Assembly (NCBI GenBank): GCA_007115705.1
Contig: QXEO01000549.1
Location: 1,663,512-1,727,511 of the forward strand
Source of the DNA: Dactylis glomerata
Taxonomy: Eukaryota; Streptophyta; Magnoliopsida; Poales; Poaceae
Length of the DNA: 64,000 nt
Direction: 5' to 3'
Below are positions 45,777 through 57,400 of this stretch, piece by piece. The notes under the pieces are model-generated. The model searched no databases, was not told the origin of the DNA, and saw only the letters and a list, made by a program, of their open reading frames with translations. Position numbers and translations under genes: made by a program. The first letter of the stretch is position 1. Every line of letters begins with the position of its first letter.

Positions 45777-46232
45777 GGAAGGCGAGGTGTGAAAAACCGA
45801 GCCGGTTTCATGCGCGTAGATGGACATATCACACGCGTGGCGCTTCGATGGGACATATCACTGATGCAAGCAGCACCACACCGCATGATGTTTCATGGAA
45901 TCATTACTTTGACCGAAGAGTCCAAGCGACAGGACGTTACGCTGCGGCACTCAGGTCAGTCGCAGTGTGGGTTCAGGACTCAAGGTGGTTCAAGTTCCGA
46001 GGGGCCGGGCGCCGGCTAGCGGCTACGAGCAGTCGCCAGCCGGTTCGGTCCTAGAGCCGACACGTCCCGAGATGGCCGGCGACACTCCATGGAGCTTGAT
46101 CTCAAGACCGATGATCTCTGAGCCGGACGAAGAATCCTGGGACTTTGACGGACGCAAGTAAACCTCAGCGAGGAATAGAACCCACTGAAGCCCCATGCTA
46201 ACCCATGAGACTTCGCCAGTTTTGGGGGCTAG

Positions 46233-46493
46233 TGTCGTGGGGATGACTACTGGGGTAGGCCAAGGTCAGAGCCATCTGCCGGCTGACGTCCCAGGAATCT
46301 CCACGACGTTAAGCCGGAAAGGCCGGCTCCATCTGAAGGGCCGGCTGCGCCAACAACCGCCTGGCGACTTCACCGAGGAGAGCCAGAGCCGGCGAAGACA
46401 ACGAAACTTCTCCAATAGCTGTTTCGCCAAAAGGAGCCTGGCCCCGACAAGATTGACAGGAGCGAGGACAAGCGTGATGCCAGCTACGCCCGG
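46233..46493 (+). repeat. Element E 3' LTR, first 261 bp
   Basis: Starts TGTCGTGGGGATGACTACTG after TTTTGGGGGCTAG and stops at GCCCGG, where element F begins. The rest of this LTR is not found in the window. Confidence 0.88.
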
Positions 46494-46828
46494 TGACGAG
46501 GGTTAACTCGACAAATGCCCAATATGAAGAACTTAGGATTGGGGGAGTAGGGCATCGGATGAACTCGAAGGTAAAATCAGTTAAACAAGGTGTATATCGA
46601 AAGTAAACGTAAGAGTAGACTTGGCTTGCTTTCAATCTGTCCCTCACCGTCCTCTCCTGGCCCCTATATATAGGTGGCCAGGTCTCAAGGATCAGGAGGG
46701 GTCCGACACAGATTACAATATCGACATACGACATGAACTCGTATTTTGACTAGTATTACAATTGGGCCTAGCTTTAATGGGCCTAAGGGGTACTCAACCG
46801 ACGGGCTCTATTATCTATACCCTTGTCA
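46494..46828 (-). repeat. Element F 3' LTR
   Basis: 335 bp. Sense TGACAAGGG (at 46828) to CCCTCGTCA (at 46494), so the ends are inverted. TATATATA at 46665-46672 (sense CACCTATATATAGGGGCC). It is inserted in the 3' LTR of element E. Confidence 0.85.
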
Positions 46829-46840
46829 GTAGCCCCCGAG
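46829..46840 (-). promoter_or_regulatory. Polypurine tract, element F
   Basis: Sense CTCGGGGGCTAC abuts the LTR. Copies or near copies recur at 47643-47654 and 48929-48939, and weaker ones at about 47,531 and 47,784, on both sides of the accessory gene. Confidence 0.7.
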
Positions 46841-47895
46841 ATTCTACCAGAATTGCAGATTTGGGTCGAATCTCAAATCTTCGACTTGGTCAATCTTCTG
46901 ACTTCTTATTCTTCCTGTATTCAAAAATGAATAATTTTCATTATATTTATTTCACAAGGGGTTTTGATGAACAAGCCTGACAACTCTAACGGATCAAGAG
47001 GTTAGTTAACTGCCGGAACAGATACTTGTCACCTACTTCAAATTCAATCCCCTTGGACTTGAATCTGGGAAACTGGTCAAACCCATTCTTTTGCCGCATT
47101 TAGGACTTACAAAGAATGAGTCCCAGTGGTTCTCAGGGTACCCAGTGTGTCCACCGGGATTTTCTTTGCGTCATTGACACGGATAAGTACTAACAGAGCA
47201 CATTCATGTCCGTATACCAGGCCACACAGGACGGATCCTGGGGTCTTACCTTCACGATATATTTCAATCATGGCATTCGAATTTTGTCGCGATGACGCAA
47301 CTCGAGAATCATATATCGCAGCCTTGTTTGACTGTTCGAATGTGCAAAATATTCGAGTTTGCTATTTTTTAGATTCTCATAAATAACTCCTAATGGGAGT
47401 AATCGATCTTTATTTTGTTGACAATGAAGTCGAGGTTCGTTGTCGACTAAAGGTAGTCGATTGCGCCTGTATCACTTGTCAACTAGTTGATTCTCTATCA
47501 TTGGGTGCACCACCAGTGCCCCTGATGTAAGTAGCCCCTTAGGCTGTGGGCGGGTACTTGTAGCCGATCATAGGCTCCAATCTCTTTGTCTTCTTTCTGT
47601 CGACTTCTTTTTATCGGGTGCGCGACCAGCGCTTCCGATGGGAGTAGCCCCCGAGGCTATAACCGAATTTTTTCGGGTATAGGCTCAAAAATATAAACAT
47701 GTCTTCTTAATATACTATCTTTTGTGACATTGTTCAGCACGATTCATGCTTAATTAGTCATCTCTTCTCTTCTCATGCTTTTGAGCCCCTGAGTCCATGA
47801 TGAGGTGCGTTGTGCTCCTTTGACGTATACATTTTCACCTTTTACACGTATCTTTGCTCTTGATACGCCGTCGCTTCCTTATCGTTTGCTCTGGG
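46841..47895 (-). other. Element F noncoding 3' region
   Basis: No protein-like frame. It contains the repeated polypurine-like motif AGCCCC(C)GAG (plus-strand reading) and TCGACTA/TAGTCGA runs. Confidence 0.6.
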
Positions 47896-47959
47896 CAAAA
47901 TATAAAAGCCCATAGATTACTTTGGACCTTGTCTCCGCGGAGGCCCATTAAGGTGTACT

Positions 47960-47967
47960 TATAAATA
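47960..47967 (+). promoter_or_regulatory. TATA box of the element F accessory gene
   Basis: CTTATAAATAAAGC followed by a leader rich in CT and CCCTAA. A second candidate, AATATAAAAGC, lies at about 47,899. The layout resembles a plant gene promoter and points away from pol. Confidence 0.45.
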
Positions 47968-48060
47968 AAGCATGTTTGGCGAGGGTAAAAAACCCTAATT
48001 CTTTCATTACTATCTTCCCCGACTGCATCATCTTCCTCTTCCTCACCTCATCTAGGGTTT

Positions 48061-48651
48061 TTCCTCCTGGCACTTGTCTCCACGGCCGATGCAGGTGGAT
48101 CGCAGCTGAACATCGGTGCACCGGTGGAAAAGCGAGGTCGCGGCCGCCGCGGCAGCAAGAACAAGTCCAAGGACCCTGCTACGGTAGCTTCGTCATCTAC
48201 TCTTGTTAAGCGGCGCCCTGGCCACCCTCTAGGAAGCAAAAACAAGACCAAGATTTCTACTGCTGCTTCAGGTCCAAGTGCTCTGCCACGTAATGCTTCT
48301 CTTCCTTCTCTGCCGAGGATATACTCCTTCCGCATCACCGACACTCAATGCCGCGAGATTTAGCGGGTGCCGCTGAAGTTTACCAAGTTTATGGATGGGC
48401 GAGAGCTGCGGGAAGCAGTTCTTCATGAACACTCTGGGGGAGGAACTCCCTATGAAGTGGATGTCTAGTATGATGGGGACGGCGAGATGTACTTCAAGGG
48501 TGGCTGGTCTCAGTTTGCAGAAGACCATGACCTCCACCAAGGTTTCTTCATGATCTTCGACTACCATGTCGATACGTCAAAGTTTGATGTGAGGATCTAC
48601 GACTGTACTCAGTGCCAGAAGGAGTACGAAGCTGAAGTGCACTTTCAGTAG
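48061..48651 (+). pseudogene. Element F accessory gene: AT-hook/B3-like
   Basis: On the plus strand, antisense to element F pol. The frame carries KRGRGRRGSKNKSKD and KRRPGHPLGSKNKTK, aligning with the AT-hook pair of the C family, then a B3-like domain (RVPLKFTKFM, RELREAVLHEH, YFKGGWSQFAEDHDLHQGFF, SKFDVRIYD). TAG at 48361 and 48466 interrupt it; it ends with TAG at 48649. No in-frame ATG is visible before the first AT-hook, so the start has been lost or is spliced. Gene order and orientation match those of C1 and E. Confidence 0.65.
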
Positions 48652-49055
48652 ATACTTCTTTTTTGTAGTCTCTTGATCTGGTTATCCTTTGGTGTTTTAT
48701 CTATAATAAGTAGTCGCAATGAATTTTATCTTGTGCCCTCTTTATTAAATGACCATGGGAATGAATCATCATTCTGAGGTATGCTTTTGATATATTATTG
48801 GGTTACCTTGAACCATCCTTATTTTTGTCGAATATCGGGTTGTGAACAACCTAGTAATATGTCTCAAATAATCATGGATATCGAATCTCAATAACTTATT
48901 TACTTTATTTCATACGACTTGAGGGTCTGAGCCCCCGAGTGGAAAGAAAAAATACTCATACATATTGTCGAGTTGACCCAAAGAACCCGACTTGTGGCCT
49001 CATGCTCTGGGTTCAGAGTGTCATAACTTGAAAGTTTCTTCTCGCCATATTCCTT
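48652..49055. other. Gap between accessory gene and integrase of element F
   Basis: AT-rich; contains a further polypurine-like copy at 48929-48939. No gene seen. Confidence 0.55.
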
Positions 49056-49923
49056 CTATGCATAGAACCGCCATAGTTGCTCTGCATTCCACGGGTTGCT
49101 CTCGTCTTTCCCCGTTTTCTTGTCTTGTGGTCGATAAGCTCCCCCCGGTATTACTTCTGTCACGATGTAAGGTCCCAACCATGGGGACTCTAATTTGCCA
49201 TGACCGTCTTGCTTTAATCGCAAGACTAAATCTCCCACCACGAAAGATCGTGGACGAACTCGACTATTGTGGTAGTTTCGTATATTTTGCTGATATTGTG
49301 TGGCTCTGGCGAGTGCTATGTCTCTTGCCTCGTTGAGTGCATCGACAACATCCTGAAGTGCTTCTGTGGAAGTTGTCTCATGATAGGCCGCAATTCTTGG
49401 GGCTTCATGGGTGATCTGGACTGGAAGCACGGCTTCTGCGTCGTGGACCAGAAGGAAGGGGGTTTCTTGAGTAGCCGCGTTGGGTGTAATTCTGAGACTC
49501 CATAGCATGGAGGGCAGTTCGTCTACCCAAGCGTGTTTGGCTTTATCGAGAGGTGCTAACAACCTCTTTTTTATCCCGTTGCATATTAAGCCATTAGCTT
49601 TTTCGACTTGTCCATTTGTCTTTGGATGCACTACGGATGTGAATTTTAGTTTGATTCCCATACTTTCACAGTAGCTCTTGACTTCTTTTGATGTGAAGTT
49701 TGTCCCATTGTCCATGATGATGCTGTGTGGTACTCCGAATTGAAAAACTATAGACTTGATGAAGTTGATTGCGGCTGTGGAATCTTGGGTTGTTATGGGG
49801 GCTGCCTCTACCCATTTTGTAAACTTGTCGATTGCCACCAGCATGTAGGCATGTCCTCCTGGCCAATATTTGTGTAATTTTCCTACCATATCGAAACCCC
49901 ATTGCGTGAAGGGCCAAGATAAT
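49056..49923 (-). CDS. int: Element F integrase, core and C-terminus (partial)
   Basis: Open from the array junction to a stop at 49056. Catalytic D-D-E residues lie in WGFDMVGKL, IIMDNGTNF and GQVEKANG. The C-terminal part (VVGDLVLRLKQDG, SPWLGPYIVTEV) is complete, ending RFYA. The zinc domain and everything upstream have been displaced beyond the array. It is the least damaged pol segment in the window. The frame runs on into the neighbouring LTR by chance (up to 50033). Confidence 0.8.
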
Positions 49924-52338
49924 TGTGACGCCCCAAAATCGGCACCCTGCGAATTATAGCAATCACGCCACAATTCGCACGATGTCGCTTTGGAAACGCC
50001 CACCAAGCAAAATGTGCACGTCACAACATACACATTATGCGGGTGGAATCAAGGTAGTAACATTGCACCAGTTCACGATGGAACCCACAAAAGACATATA
50101 ATATAACCACGATGACTCCACGAGTCAAGATCCAAATATACATACAAAGATCCAAATCATACATAAAGCAAAATAGTATCCGAGTACGGACAAGAATACA
50201 AATGGGCCTAAGAGGCCTGAAGATAAACAATGGCGTCCATAACCCTGCCCAGGCCAAGCCGGAAGGGTAACCTTGCTAACGTCGTCGCTTCCATGTACCT
50301 GTCTTCAAACCTGCTCCGGCGAGAAATCCGAGACGAGCAGCAATAAGTACAAAAGTACTTAGCAAGACTTCAAGACGTATAAAGCATAGTCAACAAGCGG
50401 CCTTTGTACGTGAGGTACGCAGACAACTCGAGAGACTCAAAAGGACGTCAGCTGTATGGTGGGGTTAAGCGGCAGCGAGCAAGCACTAAAGAACCTATAG
50501 AGACACTCTACAACTTCCGTCTAATCAGAAAAAGATAAGAGAGCGCATAAGGGAACCAATTAGAATACTACACCAAACATAACTCAGCCGATGAATCACC
50601 TCGTTGTGCCCACACGAAGAAGCAATATCAAAGGCACTCACACGGTTGACAATTTTATAACAATTTAATATTGTAGTAGAACTATTTACTACGCCACTTT
50701 TTATTATCAATTAGGTGTAAGTTGTTCTATGATCGAGTAGAACGGCTCCAAGTCGTCCATAACCGCGGACACGGCTTTTCGAAAAGATTTACCCTGCAGG
50801 GGTGCACCAATGTACCCATACACGCTCGATCAATCCAACCTAGACAAGGGATGGATGTCACGACGAGACCGTTGCTAGTTCTACGAGAGAGTTTAGGTCG
50901 GCCACCCTACTAAGCTACCCGTAACGAAGTCGGCCGAGCTCCGAAGACAGACTCAGAAGTTTGCGAGAACGGAGAAGACTAGAAGAGAGCCCATCGGAGG
51001 GATCCGCCAGCTTCACATAAAAATGCGCCGCAGTCAAATAAACCTGCCAACCATCGGAGGCGGCACAACCACACCCATCGGAGGGGGGCTTAGAACCTAA
51101 AGCACCATCACTGGTAGCCCAAACCAAATGCAGATCCAAATGTAAATACGGTGTTGTGGCCCCCGGTAAACTAACTCGAGAAAAAGTAGTAAGTCAAGGG
51201 AGATCCCACTGCATCTCCACGAGTGGTTAGTGCGCTCAGCTTAGAACAGTTCATGCAAACTCGGGGTCCTAGGGGACACAAGTGAGCCGTCGGAAAACAG
51301 GCAAAATGACTCACCGATGCCTCTGCTTAATCAAGTGTAGTTGTAACATAAATAAATCATGTTTATCTCCAACATCTTATAACCAACTAATCTCCAAATC
51401 ATATCCATCTCATAACCATAAAGTAAAGCATGTGATAACTTCCCAACCCGATAAGATAACATAACTTTAAACAACCTAAGCATGCCTACGACTCGCAAGG
51501 CCAACTCAAACAACAAGCAAAAGGCAATAGGCGGGAGGTGGCGGATATATAGTTTTGCTTTGGGGAAACAGGTGGATAGGAGACGTGACTTGAATAAAGC
51601 ATCGGAACACAAGGCTAGCATAAAGAATAAGAGAAAGCATAAACACAAATAGGTAATAAGTACCCCTATAGGTTGGTAAGGGGCGGGAGAGCTTGCCTGG
51701 CAAGATTGTCGAGAAACACCCGAAGAACTTGTCGTTGCTCACAACACCACAAAGCGTCCTATCCGGGAAGAAGCAAATCGCTACAACAAACAACGGATGC
51801 AACACTTACTACTACGGCAAAAGAATCGGCATGATCATATGCAAGCATGCATGACATGGCAAATATGATGCAATGCAACTTATTCAAAATTAAGCGGAAT
51901 TGGAATCCCGACACACACATAGATGGTTCAAGTTGATTTACTACACGACAATTTAAATGTTTATTAGCATGGCAAAGCAAAGCATAGGTGATCTATACAA
52001 AATTAAATGAAGCGGGGAAAACATTATAAGCATTTCCCATATACTTCATATATTACTTATTAGGTGTAATGCAACCTATCACGTCACGACATGATGAGAG
52101 ATGCAAACAGTTGAAGGGATGTCATATTCAGGTTCTTCACATTTTTCTGATAAACTTTCATATAAAATACTTTTTATTTCGAGTTACCAATCAAAAGATA
52201 TGAATTATGCAACATTGGAACAAATTCTGCCATTTACAGAAAACAGAAATAGAACCAGAAACTTTTCTCACCCAGAGGTGCTGCGCTGGCGCAGGCAGAG
52301 GCTGACGGGCGGGGCCCTGCTGTCAGCGCAGATTTGGT

Positions 52339-52431
52339 AAAAACAAGTGGCCGTTTTTGCCTAAGCAGGATTCGAACTCGGACCTCCTGCATGGGCGCAA
52401 TGGGCTCAGACCAGTGTGCTACTCATACGGT
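52339..52431 (-). ncRNA. tRNA-like pol III unit in LTR 1
   Basis: Sense strand: A box TAGCACACTGG (52411-52421), B box GAGTTCGAATCC (52368-52379) 31 bp later, and TTTTT (52339-52343) about 25 bp after that. This is a compact type-2 pol III layout predicting an RNA of about 90 nt. No acceptor stem pairs with the T-arm end, so it is not a functional tRNA; it may be SINE- or tRNA-derived. A TATA box (TATATAAA, 52456-52463) lies just upstream. Confidence 0.5.
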
Positions 52432-53312
52432 TGTGATAGGAATAGCAAGCCAAACTTTATATACAGACGAGGACGCTGTTTAACCTGACGGAACTGAAGA
52501 TCAAATGCAGCGTAGTCGGGTCTGCACGCGGTGAGAAGAGCCTCGCCGCGATTTCGGGAAGACAGAGCTGGCGCCGGAGGTTGCGAGGAGAAGAGGATGC
52601 AGGAGAGGTTAGCCATGGGAAGAAGGAGAGCTTGGCGTTGTAGATGGCTGCACGCCCGCGTATTCGAGGACGCAGGACGATGGAGAAGAGCAAGTGCGCC
52701 CCGGGCAGCGCACAGATCATGGCGCACACGAGCGCAGGTCGACGTCGGGCTTGGCGGTGTGCAAGTTGCAGAGAAAAGCGCAGCCGGAGACGAGGACGTT
52801 GGAGACGTCAAGTAAGCTACAGAACGGCGCGGGTCAGCACAAGGTGCAGGTTTGCCGGTAACATACGCTAACGGGAAGAGGAAAGGCGTCGGCTTGCCGG
52901 TGTTGGCGATGGCGCTGCGGACGTAGACGAAGCTGGAGCAAGGCAGACGCGCGGGGCGAGCTCGCTGACGAGGACGAAGCCCCTGGAAGCTGGAGGTGAG
53001 CGCGATGTACAGCGGACATGCCGACGCTGTCCGGCCGGAGACGTGGACACGCCGGCGAAGAACTTGGCAAGGTACAGAGTGTGTAGGCGACGGGCTTGAA
53101 GCGCCTGACAGCAACGTAGGTAGGCGTAGCATCTGGAGACACTGGAGACGTTCTTCTGGCGGCCCCGGCTGTTGTCGAGGAAGCGGAAAAGGCCGGGGCT
53201 TGTCGGCGGGGAAAGCGAGTGCGTGCAGGAGACGAGGGACGCAGTCCATGGCGTCAGGGATGGAGCGGCGCGTGCTTGCGGTGGCGCGCCGCCGGACGAG
53301 GTAGGACGACAT
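52419..53312 (-). other. Open frame in the GC-rich half of LTR 1
   Basis: 297 codons from the ATG at 53312 (MSSYLVRRRATAS). No domain is recognised; the composition is rich in S, P, R and A. The equivalent frames at 57008-57820 and 61516-62328 are shorter because of the 1-bp indel near 52,514. Since the copies are almost identical, conservation is not evidence of selection. A TATA-like CTTATAAG (53508-53515) and a CT-rich leader (CCTAGCCTCCTCTG) precede it. Could be a captured leader or chance. Confidence 0.25.
52456..52463 (-). promoter_or_regulatory. TATA box upstream of the tRNA-like unit, LTR 1
   Basis: Sense TGTATATAAAG. A pol II start about 30 bp on would fall at the edge of the tRNA-like unit. 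Copies at 56963-56970 and 61471-61478. Confidence 0.45.
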
Positions 53313-53507
53313 GCTCAGACGAAAGCCGTCGTTGGCCAAGTAAGATGAGATGCGGTCGCGCTTGTGCGGAAGCTGGACGGAAACGAGGCGACCAGGCCGG
53401 GAGAGCTGCGCCACGGTCTAGCACGCACGGAAGCAGCTGCGAGAAAATGAGAAGAAAATAGATTGGCGGCGGTGGTAGGGAACAGAGGAGGCTAGGGTTG
53501 TAGGGCG

Positions 53508-53515
53508 CTTATAAG
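53508..53515 (-). promoter_or_regulatory. Candidate U3 TATA box, LTR 1
   Basis: CTTATAAG with GCGCCCTACAACCCTAGCC downstream, like a plant core promoter and leader, 470 bp from the LTR start. Copies at 58016-58023 and 62524-62531. It competes with 52456 as the main LTR start. Confidence 0.4.
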
Positions 53516-53986
53516 GAGGAGGAGAAGGACGGGAGACCGTCTGATGGAGCTTGCAGCGATGGAGGGTGATGGGATGGTTCGTACACCATGACGTGGACGT
53601 GGGGAGGAAGACAGCAGAAGCTTTCCTGGGTGCCATCGAAAGGGTAAGAAGGCTGCCCTGGCTAGGATAGAAAGGAGGGTTTTGGCCTTTTAGCACATTC
53701 AGCAATGCCAAATTTTAATGAAAAGATAGAAAGAAGGAGACCAAATGGAGACAGATAGAAAAAGAAAGAATGCAAGAGGTAAAAGAATTTGCAAGCACAT
53801 TACATGAAACTTATTTGATTTAAACAGTTTTCAAAGTTTGCAAATAAAATAGAAAATATATTTTATTCCAAATAATTTAGATTTGACAAAAACAAGCAAG
53901 GTGATAGAATGCATGATGATGCACGATGATGCACAAAATAAAGACAACAAACAATCTAAAAAGGGGAATTTTTCCGGGCCGTTACA

Positions 53987-54430
53987 ATCGACACCACCAA
54001 CAAGGGATCTCGCCCCGAGATCCACGCTCGTGTAGGGGGAAGAGTTGGTTAGACTATTGGATCTTTCTTCATGTTGAACTTGTCGACACCACCAACAAGA
54101 GGTTCCTTCTCGACACCACCAACAAAGGGTTCTTGCTCATGTTGACGATGATGAACTTCCAAAGAGCGGACCTATTAGGTAAGGCAAGAGATCGTACACC
54201 CACGTAGGATCCTAAAACTTGAAGAAGGTAAGATAGAGGACTCAAAACTCGCAAAGGTAAGAGGGGAGAAGCACATAGGTAAGGAGTAAAATGCAGACCT
54301 ACTTAGAGCTATCCAACGCATTTTTAGCAAAATAGTTTTGACTCTAGACACAACAACGACCATTGGCAAGGTTATCCTACAGGTAGAGAGGACCCGCGGG
54401 TATCGACAAAACCTTGGCTCTGATACCACT
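53987..54430 (-). other. LARD internal domain 1
   Basis: 444 bp without coding capacity. Contains three copies of TCGACACCACCAACAA (53988, 54083, 54110), a perfect 8-bp hairpin (GGATCTCG / CGAGATCC, 54005-54023) close to the 3' LTR side, and the primer site at the other end. No clear polypurine tract adjoins the LTR. Confidence 0.8.
54416..54428 (-). promoter_or_regulatory. tRNA-iMet primer binding site, LARD unit 1
   Basis: Sense TGGTATCAGAGCC, two bases after the LTR end, complementary to the initiator tRNA-Met 3' end. Repeated at about 58,924-58,936 and 63,432-63,444. Confidence 0.88.
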
Positions 54431-57400
54431 TGTGACGCCCCAAAATCGGCACCCTGCGAATTATAGCAATCACGCCACAATTCGCACGATGTCGCTTTGG
54501 AAACGCCCACCAAGCAAAATGTGCACGTCACAACATACACATTATGCGGGTGGAATCAAGGTAGTAACATTGCACCAGTTCACGATGGAACCCACAAAAG
54601 ACATATAATATAACCACGATGACTCCACGAGTCAAGATCCAAATATACATACAAAGATCCAAATCATACATAAAGCAAAATAGTATCCGAGTACGGACAA
54701 GAATACAAATGGGCCTAAGAGGCCTGAAGATAAACGATGGCGTCCATAACCCTGCCCAGGCCAAGCCGGAAGGGTAACCTTGCTAACGTCGTCGCTTCCA
54801 TGTACCTGTCTTCAAACCTGCTCCGGCGAGAAATCCGAGACGAGCAGCAATAAGTACAAAAGTACTTAGCAAGACTTCAAGACGTATAAAGCATAGTCAA
54901 CAAGCGGCCTTTGTACGTGAGGTACGCAGACAACTCGAGAGACTCAAAAGGACGTCAGCTGTATGGTGGGGTTAAGCGGCAGCGAGCAAGCACTAAAGAA
55001 CCTATAGAGACACTCTACAACTTCCGTCTAATCAGAAAAAGATAAGAGAGCGCATAAGGGAACCAATTAGAATACTACACCAAACATAACTCAGCCGATG
55101 AATCACCTCGTTGTGCCCACACGAAGAAGCAATATCAAAGGCACTCACACGGTTGACAATTTTATAACAATTTAATATTGTAGTAGAACTATTTACTACG
55201 CCACTTTTTATTATCAATTAGGTGTAAGTTGTTCTATGATCGAGTAGAACGGCTCCAAGTCGTCCATAACCGCGGACACGGCTTTTCGAAAAGATTTACC
55301 CTGCAGGGGTGCACCAATGTACCCATACACGCTCGATCAATCCAACCTAGACAAGGGACGGATGTCACGACGAGACCGTTGCTAGTTCTACGAGAGAGTT
55401 TAGGGGGGCCACCCTACTAATCTACCCGTAACGAAGTCGGCCGAGCTCCGAAGACGGACTCAGAAGTTTGCGAGAACGGAGAAGACTAGAGGAGAGCCCA
55501 TCGGAGGGATCCGCCAGCTTCACATAAAAACGCGCCGCAGTCAAATAAACCTGCCAACCATCGGAGGCGGCACAACCACACCCATCGGAGGGGGGCTTAG
55601 AACCTAAAGCACCATCACTGGTAGCCCAAACCAAATGCAGATCCAAATGTAAATACAGTGTTGTGGCCCCCGGTAAACTAACTCGAGAAAAAGTAGTAAG
55701 TCAAGGGAGATCCCACTGCATCTCCACGAGTGGTTAGTGCGCTCAGCTTAGAACAGTTCATGCAAACTCGGGGTCCTAGGGGACACAAGTGAGCCGTCGG
55801 AAAACAGGCAAAATGACTCACCGATGCCTCTGCTTAATCAAGTGTAGTTGTAACATAAATAAATCATGTTTATCTCCAACATCTTATAACCAACTAATCT
55901 CCAAATCATATCCATCTCATAACCATAAAGTAAAGCATGTGATAACTTCCCAACCCGATAAGATAACATAACTTTAAACAACCTAAGCATGCCTACGACT
56001 CGCAAGGCCAACTCAAACAACAAGCAAAAGGCAATAGGCGGGAGGTGGTGGATATATAGTTTTGCTTTGGGGAAACAAGTGGATAGGAGACGTGACTTGA
56101 ATAAAGCATCGGAACACAAGGCTAGCATAAAGAATAAGAGAAAGCATAAACACAAATAGGTAATAAGTACCCCTATAGGTTGGTAAGGGGCGGGAGAGCT
56201 TGCCTGGCAAGATTGTCGAGAAACACCCGAAGAACTTGTCGTTGCTCACAACACCACAAAGCGTCCTATCCGGGAAGAAGCAAATCGCTACAACAAACAA
56301 CGGATGCAACACTTACTACTACGGCAAAAGAATCGGCATGATCATATGCAAGCATGCATGACATGGCAAATATGATGCAATGCAACTTATTCAAAATTAA
56401 GCGGAATTGGAATCCCGACACACACATAGATGGTTCAAGTTGATTTACTACACGACAATTTAAATGTTTATTAGCATGGCAAAGCAAAGCATAGGTGATC
56501 TATACAAAATTAAATGAAGCGGGGAAAACATTATAAGCATTTCCCATATACTTCATATATTACTTATTAGGTGTAATGCAACCTATCACGTCACGACATG
56601 ATGAGAGATGCAAACAGTTGAAGGGATGTCATATTCAGGTTCTTCACATTTTTCTGATAAACTTTCATATAAAATACTTTTTATTTCGAGTTACCAATCA
56701 AAAGATATGAATTATGCAACATTGGAACAAATTCTGCCATTTACAGAAAACAGAAATAGAACCAGAAACTTTTCTCACCCAGAGGTGCTGCGCTGGCGCA
56801 GGCAGAGGCTGACGGGCGGGGCCCTGCTGTCAGCGCAGATTTGGTAAAAACAAGTGGCCGTTTTTGCCTAAGCAGGATTCGAACTCGGACCTCCTGCATG
56901 GGCGCAATGGGCTCAGACCAGTGTGCTACTCATACGGTTGTGATAGGAATAGCAAGCCAAACTTTATATACAGACGAGGACGCTGTTTAACCTGACGGAA
57001 CTGAAGATCAAATGCAGTCGTAGTCGGGTCTGCACGCGGTGAGAAGAGCCTCGCCGCGATTTCGGGAAGACGGAGCTGGCGCCGGAGGTTGCGAGGAGAA
57101 GAGGATGCAGGAGAGGTTAGCCATGGGAAGAAGGAGAGCTTGGCGTTGTAGATGGCTGCACGCCCGCGTATTCGAGGACGCAGGACGATGGAGAAGAGCA
57201 AGTGCGCCCCGGGCAGCGCACAGATCATGGCGCACACGAGCGCAGGTCGACGTCGGGCTTGGCGGTGTGCAAGTTGCAGAGAAAAGCGCAGCCGGAGACG
57301 AGGACGTTGGAGACGTCAAGTAAGCTACAGAACGGCGCGGGTCAGCACAAGGTGCAGGTTTGCCGGTAACATACGCTAACGGGAAGAGGAAAGGCGTCGG

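Larger units (their letters stand above)
37915..46493 (+). mobile_element. Element E: second Tat-lineage copy
   Basis: Same family and strand as C1: full 5' LTR, primer site, gag, pol, noncoding region, antisense accessory gene and the first 261 bp of the 3' LTR, where element F is inserted. Pol has stops, frameshifts, a lost RT catalytic residue and a deleted integrase zinc domain, so E is dead. Confidence 0.85.
46494..49923 (-). mobile_element. Element F: different Tat-lineage element, 5' part beyond the window
   Basis: Minus-strand element with a 335-bp 3' LTR, polypurine tract, accessory gene antisense to pol, and integrase up to 49923, where the long-LTR array is inserted. It is a different family from C1/E: short LTRs and a different integrase sequence. 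Confidence 0.8.
49924..53986 (-). repeat. LARD array LTR 1
   Basis: 4063 bp. Differs from LTR 2 at about 12-14 sites by eye, including a 1-bp deletion near 52,514. It forms the left edge of the array; its U5 end faces element F integrase. Confidence 0.88.

Noticed and set aside
49056..50033. 325-residue integrase as a genuine fusion protein
   Set aside because: The first 37 residues are LTR sequence read by chance; the true integrase start lies beyond the array.
52366..52437. A functional tRNA gene in the LARD LTR
   Set aside because: The ends do not pair as an acceptor stem. Only the internal promoter boxes and a T-arm-like part are tRNA-like.
52419..53414. Repeated 304-331 codon frame in the LARD LTRs as a real gene
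   Set aside because: The longest form starts at GTG, its length changes with a 1-bp indel between copies, and no domain is seen. Kept only as a low-confidence note.
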